Origin: a virus
DNA: 42,650 nucleotides
Virus record (IMG/VR): IMGVR_UViG_3300025120_000144
Coordinates: 1-42,650 of that record
Reading direction: 5' to 3' (one strand)
Shown here: piece after piece, positions 34,811 to 41,422 of the stretch
How the letters are laid out: each line of letters opens with the position of its first letter
Numbering within the stretch: position 1 is the stretch's first letter
Program-made: the position numbers and the translations under genes
Notes under the pieces: model-generated
Told to the model about the DNA's origin: nothing
Databases searched by the model: none
What the model saw: only the letters and a program-made list of their open reading frames with translations

Positions 34811-35197
34811 TTAAGCGTGTAACCAGTTGGTGTTAGTGCCACCATTGACACCACCATTGACATCTACGCTATCTATCTCAGCTCGTTTTAAGAATCCACC
34901 TAAGTCAAATAATCCTATTGCATTCATTGAATACAGGTCTTTAACTTGTGCCTGATGTTTTCTGGTTGTTATTGAATAGAAGTCATTGCATAAAATAACC
35001 TTAGTTTCATTTAAGAATGTTCCATTCTCTATGTCTACCACATAAGCGATAGGAGTATTGTACGATACAATTAAGTCGTATCGTGTTCCTGCTACTCTTC
35101 TAAGTGACCCAGTACTATTTAGGTTACGAACAGACAACACTTCGTTGTACTCATATCCATCAATAGATGCTACTGGTTCTTTGTATATTGTTTTCAT
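34811..35197 (-). CDS. Hypothetical protein, first early gene (128 aa)
   Basis: Beta-rich N-terminal part, then a GG-rich C-terminal end (NGGVNGGTNTNWLHA). Ribosome site AGAAGGAAC before the ATG. It is the first gene of the - strand block and so likely the first product after entry; host-takeover proteins often sit here, but no family is recognised. Confidence 0.7.
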   Translation of the reverse strand: MKTIYKEPVASIDGYEYNEVLSVRNLNSTGSLRRVAGTRYDLIVSYNTPIAYVVDIENGTFLNETKVILCNDFYSITTRKHQAQVKDLYSMNAIGLFDLGGFLKRAEIDSVDVNGGVNGGTNTNWLHA

Positions 35198-35225
35198 TGT
35201 TCCTTCTTTCTTGTTTGTCTAAGTA

Positions 35226-35253
35226 ACTATACACAGATATGAATCATTGTCAA
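35226..35253 (-). promoter_or_regulatory. Early promoter P1 (TTGACA - 16 bp - TATAGT)
   Basis: TTGACA (35248-35253), 16-bp spacer ending in TGTG, TATAGT (35226-35231), followed by ACAAACAAG and the ribosome site of the first early gene. Confidence 0.82.
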
Positions 35254-35381
35254 GTATCTAAAGAACCCTAATGATTACTGGGTTGCTTGTGTGGTTGTTC
35301 TTCTTCTATTGTTACTGAGATGCTTCTACTGTCTAGTTAGCACACCCACCCACAGAACAAAAACAAATGGTATACATAATG

Positions 35382-35422
35382 ATACATACACCACCTAGTA
35401 CCACAACATATTGTGTATGTAT
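35382..35422. repeat. 10-bp perfect inverted repeat, 21-base loop
   Basis: ATACATACAC (35382-35391) with GTGTATGTAT (35413-35422). The loop contains ACAACATAT, the core of the repeats that follow. Could form a cruciform or a single-strand hairpin. Confidence 0.6.
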
Positions 35423-35590
35423 GTAGGCAATAACGCAACATATAGTGGTACAACATGTAGTGTTTTTATTGGACATACAACATATAGGGGGGTTAAATGT
35501 GGGGTGCCTTGTGTGTGTGTGTACACCCTCTGTAGATATGCTGTTAAAGGGTACTCTATATAGAGGTACTACATATAGTGGTGTACCTAA
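35401..35590. repeat. Iteron-like repeats, consensus ACAACATATAGTGGT
   Basis: Approximate copies: ACAACATATTGTG (35403), CAACATATAGTGGTAC (35436), ACAACATGTAGTG (near 35450), ACAACATATAGGGG (35477), CTACATATAGTGGTGTAC (35569), plus the perfect palindrome CTCTATATAGAG (35554-35565). A more distant copy CTATATAGTAAC is near 35693. No gene is present. Could be an origin or a multi-site operator. Confidence 0.5.
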
Positions 35591-35877
35591 TTGCTAGTAA
35601 AAGGTAACTTTAAAAGTAATCGTTTTACTGTCTTTAAATGTAAAGATGAATAGTGCTAACCCTGTGTCACTCCCTCCCAAAAACCAGAATGAACTATATA
35701 GTAACATTTAAATATGTGAAGTAATGGGCTTTAACCCCAGTTAGCATGGTCCTGCTAGTCCACTTGATTTACTGTTATTGGTCAAGAATCCTTTTCTAAA
35801 AGCAGGAAGAATCCTTTGCTTGTTTCTCTACTATAGCACCTTGTTTTAAAAATGGTATTATTTAAGTGCAGGGTTTT
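35591..35877. other. Non-coding gap, no gene seen
   Basis: Only short unsupported ORFs lie here. An 11-bp direct repeat AAGAATCCTTT occurs at 35784-35794 and 35807-35817. There is also a hairpin-capable GGG CTTTAA CCC near 35727. No tRNA fold was convincing. Confidence 0.5.
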
Positions 35878-35886
35878 TGTTATAGT
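35878..35886 (+). promoter_or_regulatory. Candidate extended -10 promoter (TGTTATAGT)
   Basis: TGTTATAGT, the same form as in other + strand gaps. A start ~7 bases later (about 35893) would begin the first short RNA unit. Confidence 0.5.
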
Positions 35887-35892
35887 AGGAGT

Positions 35893-35940
35893 TCCTCCTT
35901 TCGCCTACACATAATCATATAGAAACCCTGCAGGTTTCTT
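35893..35940 (+). ncRNA. Candidate short RNA with 16S-tail (anti-SD) sequence, unit A
   Basis: From the expected start, the RNA would begin UUCCUCCUUUCGCC, holding CCUCCUUUC, which is identical to part of the 16S rRNA 3' tail. It would end in the terminator hairpin AGAAACC-CTGCA-GGTTTCT (35921-35939). It has no ORF with a ribosome site. Hypothesis only. Confidence 0.3.
35921..35940 (+). terminator. Terminator-like hairpin A
   Basis: Stem AGAAACC (35921-35927) with GGTTTCT (35933-35939), 5-base loop CTGCA, then TTT. An alternative pairing with TGCAGGGTTT (35867-35876) would prevent it from forming. Confidence 0.55.
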
Positions 35941-35966
35941 TGATTACTGTAACAGTGTGCTATACT
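35940..35966 (+). promoter_or_regulatory. Candidate promoter (TTGATT - 15 bp - TATACT, extended -10)
   Basis: TTGATT (35940-35945), 15-bp spacer, TATACT (35961-35966) with TGC before it. Same spacing and form as the promoter before the scaffold gene. Would start the second short RNA unit. Confidence 0.5.
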
Positions 35967-35972
35967 TCTTTT

Positions 35973-36065
35973 ACAAGAAAGGCAATATAAATCAATCCTT
36001 CTGGATTAATATATAGCCCTCCTTTCTTTGTTTGTATAGTACGACCCTCACGCAAGTGAGGGTTT
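35973..36065 (+). ncRNA. Candidate short RNA with 16S-tail (anti-SD) sequence, unit B
   Basis: Between the promoter at 35940 and the terminator at 36044 is a ~90-base segment with a small hairpin (AATCC-TTCT-GGATT near 35995) and CCTCCTTTCT (36019-36028), an exact copy of the ten-base 16S 3' tail. No ORF with a start and ribosome site was found on either strand. Hypothesis only. Confidence 0.3.
36044..36065 (+). terminator. Terminator hairpin B, GCAA-capped
   Basis: Stem ACCCTCAC (36044-36051) with GTGAGGGT (36056-36063), GNRA loop GCAA, then TT. Symmetric enough to act on both strands. Confidence 0.6.
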
Positions 36066-36110
36066 GCTATTGGTAATATAAAAATTTTTTTCTCCCTTCT
36101 TAAATTACAA

Positions 36111-36166
36111 CAATAGATACAATAGATATACCTGGAAAATCCAGGTGCAGCGTATGGGGATACGCT
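36111..36166. repeat. Tandem 9-bp repeat and two adjacent hairpins
   Basis: CAATAGATA occurs twice in tandem (36111-36128). Hairpins follow: ACCTGGA-AAA-TCCAGGT (36130-36146) and AGCGTAT-GGGG-ATACGCT (36149-36166). A TCTCCCTTCTT tract lies just upstream (36091-36101). Structured RNA or protein-binding sites are possible. Confidence 0.5.
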
Positions 36167-36234
36167 TCTATTTATAATAAGAAAGAAAAACTTTCATCTA
36201 AGAAAAAGTACTTGGTGTACAATGTAAGAGAGGA

Positions 36235-36330
36235 ATGTTTTTGTGGATTGTTATATTTTTCATAACAGTTTGGACAACTGTACGAACAGAACCTCGCTTC
36301 GGCGAGGTTTTGTGTTATAGTAATGAATAA
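36235..36330 (+). CDS. Possible 31-aa membrane peptide
   Basis: Starts at ATG 36235 directly after AGAGGA and encodes a hydrophobic N-terminus (MFLWIVIFFITVWTTV). Its 3' part includes the terminator hairpin at 36290. The ribosome site is too close for a normal start, but TACAAT at 36218-36223 could give a nearly leaderless message. Weakly supported. Confidence 0.3.
   Translation: MFLWIVIFFITVWTTVRTEPRFGEVLCYSNE
36290..36311 (+). terminator. Terminator hairpin with UUCG loop
   Basis: Stem AACCTCGC (36290-36297) with GCGAGGTT (36302-36309), TTCG loop, then TT. It would insulate the late operon from upstream transcription. Confidence 0.65.
36313..36321 (+). promoter_or_regulatory. Candidate late operon promoter (TGTTATAGT, extended -10)
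   Basis: Directly after the terminator hairpin and ~27 bases before the first late gene, in the expected place. Same TGNTATANT form as other + strand elements. Confidence 0.55.
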
Positions 36331-36348
36331 GCAACAACAGGAGAAATA

Positions 36349-36420
36349 ATGCCTAACAAACCAGGTAAAAAGAAAAAAAGATACTCTGCAAAACGCAAGA
36401 GTAAAAACATGGGGTACTAA
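36349..36420 (+). CDS. Tiny very basic protein (23 aa)
   Basis: Encodes MPNKPGKKKKRYSAKRKSKN and three more. Ribosome site CAGGAGAAATA. TAATG overlap with the next gene. Highly basic; may bind DNA or RNA. Confidence 0.55.
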   Translation: MPNKPGKKKKRYSAKRKSKNMGY

Positions 36421-36638
36421 TGGCTAACACCTATAACAGGGAAATTCTTAGTCGTTATAAACAACACGACAAATTATTAGATAAGCAAAACAAAGCAGGT
36501 AGAGCTGCAGCTAAAAGAGGAGATATTCTTGGTACTGCCAGGTCGGCAATAAAAGCTAGTAAGCTATCTAAAAGTATGGACAAATTAGGTTCTGCTTATG
36601 TAAGTCCAAAACCTTACACTAAAAAAAATTACAATTAA
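36420..36638 (+). CDS. Small basic protein (72 aa)
   Basis: Lys/Arg/Ala-rich helix, then YVSPKPYTKKNYN. TAATG overlap with the previous gene. DNA-binding in composition; no family. Confidence 0.65.
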   Translation: MANTYNREILSRYKQHDKLLDKQNKAGRAAAKRGDILGTARSAIKASKLSKSMDKLGSAYVSPKPYTKKNYN

Positions 36639-36640
36639 TC

Positions 36641-36898
36641 ATGGCAACATATCAAGGTAAGTCTGTAACTTTAAATTCACCTTCTGCAATAAGCAAGGGT
36701 GAACCTGGGTATGGTAGAAAAAAATCTAAAGTCTATGTTAAAGATGGCGACAAAGTAAAGAAAGTTATGTTTGGCGACCCTAACATGAAAATTAGAAAAA
36801 ACAATAAAGAAGCGAGAGCATCCTTTCGTGCAAGACATAAATGCAGTACTGCGACTGACAAAACCACAGCAAGGTACTGGTCTTGCAAAGCATGGTAA
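36641..36898 (+). CDS. Small basic protein with RARHKC...YWSCK motif (85 aa)
   Basis: Ends in the pattern ARASFRARHKCSTA then TTARYWSCKAW, a motif common in small marine phage proteins, with a possible His/Cys metal site. Basic throughout. Probably head- or DNA-associated, but the role is unknown. Confidence 0.65.
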   Translation: MATYQGKSVTLNSPSAISKGEPGYGRKKSKVYVKDGDKVKKVMFGDPNMKIRKNNKEARASFRARHKCSTATDKTTARYWSCKAW

Positions 36899-36915
36899 AA
36901 GAAAGTAGGTAAATA

Positions 36916-37059
36916 ATGGCTAAAAAAGGTCTATACCACAATATGAATAAAAGAAAAAAAGCAGGAACAAGTAGGTCTAAAAAGAACTCTACTATAAGTC
37001 CTAAAGCGTATGCCAACATGAAGGCAGGTTTTCCTAAAAAAAAGAAAAAGAAGAAATAA
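36916..37059 (+). CDS. Tiny basic protein (47 aa)
   Basis: Encodes MAKKGLYHNMNKRKKAGTSR and on, with STISPKAYANMKAGFPK and a poly-Lys end. Small proteins with this pattern recur in marine phage genomes. Ribosome site AAGTAGGTAAATA. Likely binds nucleic acid or is packaged. Confidence 0.6.
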   Translation: MAKKGLYHNMNKRKKAGTSRSKKNSTISPKAYANMKAGFPKKKKKKK

Positions 37060-37155
37060 TTGATTGACATTCCATGTCCAAAGTGTGGAGTGCTACTAAA
37101 ACCTAAAAATAAAATGAGGTGCAAAAACAAGGTGTGTGATGGTTACAGCAGATAA
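37060..37155 (+). CDS. Small zinc-ribbon-like protein (31 aa), TTG start
   Basis: TTG directly after the previous TAA, encoding CPKCG (6-10) and CKNKVC (21-26), four cysteines of a zinc ribbon. It overlaps the terminase start by 17 bases in another frame. The rare start and shared bases lower confidence. Confidence 0.45.
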   Translation: MIDIPCPKCGVLLKPKNKMRCKNKVCDGYSR

Positions 37156-39061
37156 AAAATTATGTTATGCAGGAGGATGCCATAGAGTATTGCCTAAAGG
37201 TAGGTCAAAATTTTGTAGCGATAGATGTTCTAACAGAATTAAAATGCAAAAGAAAAGAGCTAAGGATAAAGGCACCGAGTGGATACAGGAAGAAAAAAAA
37301 TTATCTATACCTAGTAAAAATGTTGAATCACGCAGAGGTCAAGTGTACAACGACATTGTCGAATCAGGTTTAGCTAAAGAAATTTTAAAAGAAAAAAACA
37401 CATTAACAGATGTAGCAAAAATATTAGGAACAACTGTTGGTGCTGTATCAATGGCGTACAACGCATACTTACAAGATTTAGAAAAACAAGCAGCACAAGA
37501 CAAATGGGAGTTACCACAAGTTGCAGAAAAATCCCTAGAAAATTTTAGTAATTTTCGAGATAGATATTTTCAAACAGAAACAGGAGAACCATACGAAACA
37601 CCAGATTTCCATATTAAATGGATTAACTCTATTTTAGATGCCATAAAGAATGGTGAACAACAGATGATATTGTCACCACCACGACATGGTAAAACAGATT
37701 TACTTATACATTTTGCAATATGGCTTATTTGCACCAAACCAAACATTCGTATTTTATGGGTTGGTGGTAACGAAGAGATTGCAAAAAACGCTATAGGTTC
37801 TGTACTTGACCAACTAGAAAGTAACGAATTGTTAGTAGAGGAGATATGTGGACCAGGACCTAAATTTAAACCTACAACAAGAACTGGTAAATCCTGGTCA
37901 CAGAGTGGTTTTACTGTAGGTACTAGAACAGTTACAGGAATTAAAAGTCCGACTATGGTTGGTATTGGTAGAGGTGGTAAAATACTTTCTCGTGACTGTG
38001 ACTTAATTATTGCAGATGACATTGAGGACCACACATCTACTATGCAACCTGCATCAAGAGAAAACACTAGAAGTTGGTGGACAACAACATTGTCAAGTCG
38101 TAAAGAAGAACACACAGCTATGGTCGTTATAGGTTCTAGGCAACATTATGATGACTTGTATTCTCATTTGCTAGATAACGAATCTTGGAAAACTATTGTA
38201 GAAGAAGCACACGATACAGCTTGTAACATGCCTGACTGGGATGAAGCTGAACATAAAGATTGTATGTTGTGGTCTGGTAAAAGAACTTACAAGTGGTTAA
38301 TGGACAGAAAACGAGCAGCAGAAACAACAGGTGGTAGAGCTATATACGAAATGGTCTATCTTAATGTTGCTATGCCAGATGGATTATCTTTGTTTGACAG
38401 AGTAGAGATAGAAGAGTGTCGTGACCAAAAGCGTGACATAGGACATATACCACAAGGTACAAGATTAATTGCAGGATTAGACCCTGCTTCTACAGGTTAT
38501 CAAGCAGCATTTTTATGGGCATACGAACCTGTAGAAAATAAACTGCACATGGTAGATATGAACAACTCTTTAGGTGGTGGTATTCCACAAGCACTAGACA
38601 TTATTAAACAATGGTGGTTAAAGTATAATTTGTCACATTGGGTTATAGAGGAAAATGGTTTCCAAAAAGCAATACGACAAGATATCAGTATTAGAGAGTT
38701 TGCATCTTCACATGGTATCTTTTTAGAAGGACACGAAACATTTAAGAACAAATTTGACCCATTGTATGGTGTTACAGCTATGCGACCAATGTTTCAGGAA
38801 AACAAAATTTCTTTGCCATATCTTAGCTTTGAAGCACAAGAGAAGGTAAACTTATATACAAGTCAGTTAGTGTATTTTAGTTCTGCTAAAAATAAAAGCA
38901 AGACAGTGGGTACAAAGACTGACATAGTTATGGCTAGTTGGTTTCCAATGAGAGCCATAAGAAGAATGCAAAAAGAACGCTTTGCAGAGTTAGGTTACGA
39001 TTATAGTCCTAGCTTTGAAGGGTACGAACCTAGTAGTATGGATTTAGATAATTGGAGTTAA
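37139..39061 (+). CDS. terL: Terminase large subunit with N-terminal zinc finger and HTH-like region (640 aa)
   Basis: Walker A SPPRHGKTD (about residue 179-187) and Walker B DLIIADDIED (about 288-297) of the packaging ATPase, then a C-terminal nuclease region starting at AGLDPAS. The first ~40 residues have CYAGGC and CSDRC, a zinc finger, followed at ~88-108 by an HTH-like TLTDVAKILGTTVGAVSMAY. No separate small terminase was found, so this front part may supply DNA recognition. ATG 37139 is chosen; a GTG at 37136 is next to it. The portal gene follows at once. Confidence 0.85.
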   Translation: MVTADKKLCYAGGCHRVLPKGRSKFCSDRCSNRIKMQKKRAKDKGTEWIQEEKKLSIPSKNVESRRGQVYNDIVESGLAKEILKEKNTLTDVAKILGTTVGAVSMAYNAYLQDLEKQAAQDKWELPQVAEKSLENFSNFRDRYFQTETGEPYETPDFHIKWINSILDAIKNGEQQMILSPPRHGKTDLLIHFAIWLICTKPNIRILWVGGNEEIAKNAIGSVLDQLESNELLVEEICGPGPKFKPTTRTGKSWSQSGFTVGTRTVTGIKSPTMVGIGRGGKILSRDCDLIIADDIEDHTSTMQPASRENTRSWWTTTLSSRKEEHTAMVVIGSRQHYDDLYSHLLDNESWKTIVEEAHDTACNMPDWDEAEHKDCMLWSGKRTYKWLMDRKRAAETTGGRAIYEMVYLNVAMPDGLSLFDRVEIEECRDQKRDIGHIPQGTRLIAGLDPASTGYQAAFLWAYEPVENKLHMVDMNNSLGGGIPQALDIIKQWWLKYNLSHWVIEENGFQKAIRQDISIREFASSHGIFLEGHETFKNKFDPLYGVTAMRPMFQENKISLPYLSFEAQEKVNLYTSQLVYFSSAKNKSKTVGTKTDIVMASWFPMRAIRRMQKERFAELGYDYSPSFEGYEPSSMDLDNWS

Positions 39062-40834
39062 ATGCCTTTAAGTAGTAAAAAATTATATGACAAAATAGAT
39101 TACCTAAGAGTAATCAATCAAGAACAAATGGTTGATAGGTCTAGGATTCGTGACATTATGAATGGTGGTGAAGCTGCAGTAAAAGCACTTCTTGGTAATT
39201 CAGTTAATGTAGAATATCACGAACTACCTGCACCAAACATGTTTCTTACAGCATTAGAAAGATTTGCACAAAAACTAGGTAGAAGTCCTGATTTAAAAGT
39301 AGATATTATAAATGAAAAAGATAGCGAAAGAGCTAGAAAGAAATCAGAAAAACTAGAACGCATTGTCACTTCATACGATAAATTTCAAAAACTACACATG
39401 CAATTACCACAAGCCGCAAGATGGTTGCCTGGTTATGGTTTTATCGCATGGACTATAGGACATAGAAGAGATAAAGATGGCAATCCTTATCCTTATGCTG
39501 AACTACAAGACCCATTTAGTTGTTACCCTGGAATATTTGGTAACGACCAACAACCAAAAGAATTAGCAATAATTCGTAGAGTGCCACACACAGTGTTGGC
39601 AGAACAATATCCAGATGCTAAAAAATATATATTTGCACAAGAAGAAAACAGTGATGGTTTTACAAATCCATATTCTGCGTTATTAGACAGTTCAGATAGA
39701 GCAGCAGGATGGGCTAACTCTACAGGACATGGCAAGGTTGTAGTTGAGTATAGAGATGAAGAAGGAACTTATGTATTCCTACCAGAGAACAAAAAAATAA
39801 TAGACTTTATGCCTAATATTTTAAAGTCAGGACCATGTTTTGTAGTAGCTAAACGATATTCGTTTGACCAGATGCAATCACAATTTCAACACATTACTGG
39901 TCTTATGGCGAACATGGCAAAGATTAACATACTTGGAACTATTGCTATGGAGGATGCAGTATTTACAGAAACAAACATTGTTGGTGAGATAGAGTCAGGA
40001 AAATATAGAAAAGGCAGATTTGCTGTTAACTATTTAACACCTGGTTCGCAAGTGTCTAAGCCAGTCAATAATCTACCATATCAATTATTTCAACAAGTAG
40101 ATAGACTTGAAAGACATTTGCGACTTGGTGCAGCTTATCCAGTATCTGATGATGGACAATCACCTAACGCATTCGTAACAGGTAGAGGACTAGAAGAATT
40201 AGGACAATCTGCATCTTTACATGTAAGAGAGTATCAAGGTATATTACAAGAAGCATTACAAGAGTTAGATGCTAAAAGATTAGAATATGATGAGAATATG
40301 TTTCCTGGTTTGCGTAAACCTATTGCAGGTAGGCACAAAGGTACTGCATATAAAGAATCTTATACACCTACAACAGATATTAAAGAAGTCTATGAAACAA
40401 GAAGAGTGTATGGTGTCATGGCAGGATTTGATGAGCCACAAAAAATAATTACTGGTTTGCAACTAAAACAACAAGGCATTATTGACACACAGACATTACA
40501 AGAAAATATGGATGGGTTGGACAACATTACTAAGATACAACAACGCATTAATGCAGAAAAAGCAGAAACAGTGTTGTTTGAATCATTGATGTCACAAGCA
40601 GCACAAGGTAACCCACAAGCTACTATGGCAGCAATAGAAATAAGAAAAGACCCACAAAAAATGACAGAGATACTAGATAAATTTTATACAGCAGAAGGTG
40701 AAGAACCTAGTCCAGAAGAACAAGCATTACTTGGACAAGGTGGACCACAAATTCCTGGAGGTCCAGGTGGTCAACCTGCAGGTATAGAACAAGTATTAGG
40801 TGCATTAGCAGGAGGTCCTGGTGGACAACAATAA
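39062..40834 (+). CDS. Portal protein (590 aa)
   Basis: Follows the terminase without a gap, as in most tailed phages. The size, the mixed alpha/beta N-terminal half with paired Pro/aromatic motifs (LPAPNMFLTALERFAQKL) and a Gly/Pro/Gln-rich C-terminal tail fit a podovirus-type portal, the ring through which DNA is packed and leaves. Identification rests on position, size and general pattern. It overlaps the next gene. Confidence 0.75.
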   Translation: MPLSSKKLYDKIDYLRVINQEQMVDRSRIRDIMNGGEAAVKALLGNSVNVEYHELPAPNMFLTALERFAQKLGRSPDLKVDIINEKDSERARKKSEKLERIVTSYDKFQKLHMQLPQAARWLPGYGFIAWTIGHRRDKDGNPYPYAELQDPFSCYPGIFGNDQQPKELAIIRRVPHTVLAEQYPDAKKYIFAQEENSDGFTNPYSALLDSSDRAAGWANSTGHGKVVVEYRDEEGTYVFLPENKKIIDFMPNILKSGPCFVVAKRYSFDQMQSQFQHITGLMANMAKINILGTIAMEDAVFTETNIVGEIESGKYRKGRFAVNYLTPGSQVSKPVNNLPYQLFQQVDRLERHLRLGAAYPVSDDGQSPNAFVTGRGLEELGQSASLHVREYQGILQEALQELDAKRLEYDENMFPGLRKPIAGRHKGTAYKESYTPTTDIKEVYETRRVYGVMAGFDEPQKIITGLQLKQQGIIDTQTLQENMDGLDNITKIQQRINAEKAETVLFESLMSQAAQGNPQATMAAIEIRKDPQKMTEILDKFYTAEGEEPSPEEQALLGQGGPQIPGGPGGQPAGIEQVLGALAGGPGGQQ

Positions 40835-41045
40835 AGTTACAAATATATTTTTTGACATGATTAATCAGGAAGATTGGTCAGAAGAAGTATTTACAGGAAC
40901 AAAAGAAGATTTAACTGCACTTACACAAGATGATGTAGTTGTTGCAAAACAATTTTTAACTTTGCCTACACCACATCCACACTTTTTTATAAATTTAACA
41001 TTTGAATACGAATACAACCCAGAGTTAGGAAAAGATTTATGGTAA
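40821..41045 (+). CDS. Small hypothetical protein (74 aa), GTG start
   Basis: GTG at 40821 has GGAGGT five bases upstream, inside the portal end. Acidic, with aromatic C-terminal half. Overlaps the next gene by seven bases. No family. Confidence 0.55.
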   Translation: MDNNKVTNIFFDMINQEDWSEEVFTGTKEDLTALTQDDVVVAKQFLTLPTPHPHFFINLTFEYEYNPELGKDLW

Positions 41046-41422
41046 GAAAAAGTAAAGCGTTACGAGATGCAACCGATACTGATATGACAGGTGGAGGTGC
41101 ATACCAAGATGTTGTTGCACCACCAAGAATGGAAGGCGACCCAACAGGTCAGACTACAGCATTAGAAAACCAAATAGCTGCAGTTGGTGGTTCACCACCT
41201 ATGGATGGTGGTCCTGCAGGTGCAATACCAGGTCCAAGACCACAACCTATGTCATTATCAGCACCTACACAAAGACCTAGCGAACCTGTTACCGCAGGTA
41301 TTCCTTTTGGTCCAGGCAACAATGGTCCAGAACCGATTGTTACAAATACAGTAGATAATTTTTTAATGGCAGCAAGAGAGGTATTTCCAGACCCTATATT
41401 TGACCAATTATTGGATTCCTAA
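41039..41422 (+). CDS. Gly/Pro-rich protein (127 aa)
   Basis: Low complexity, rich in Gly, Pro and Thr between a basic N-terminus and a short helical C-terminus (NFLMAAREVFPDPIFDQLL). Likely disordered. Its helical end could bind the portal or the giant protein. Its stop touches the giant gene's start. Confidence 0.65.
   Translation: MVRKSKALRDATDTDMTGGGAYQDVVAPPRMEGDPTGQTTALENQIAAVGGSPPMDGGPAGAIPGPRPQPMSLSAPTQRPSEPVTAGIPFGPGNNGPEPIVTNTVDNFLMAAREVFPDPIFDQLLDS

Noticed and set aside
35646-35711. 21-residue frame MNSANPVSLPPKNQNELYSN and on
   Set aside because: No ribosome site, no promoter nearby and no packing with genes.
35727-35795. tRNA-like stretch near GGGCTTTAACCCC and GGTCAAGAATCC
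   Set aside because: No acceptor stem, no proper T loop and no anticodon arm could be fitted.
36018-36040. GAAAGGAGG and ACAAACAAA read as a - strand promoter leader and ribosome site
   Set aside because: No TTGACA at proper spacing and no ATG, GTG or TTG downstream; only ATT stands at the right place.
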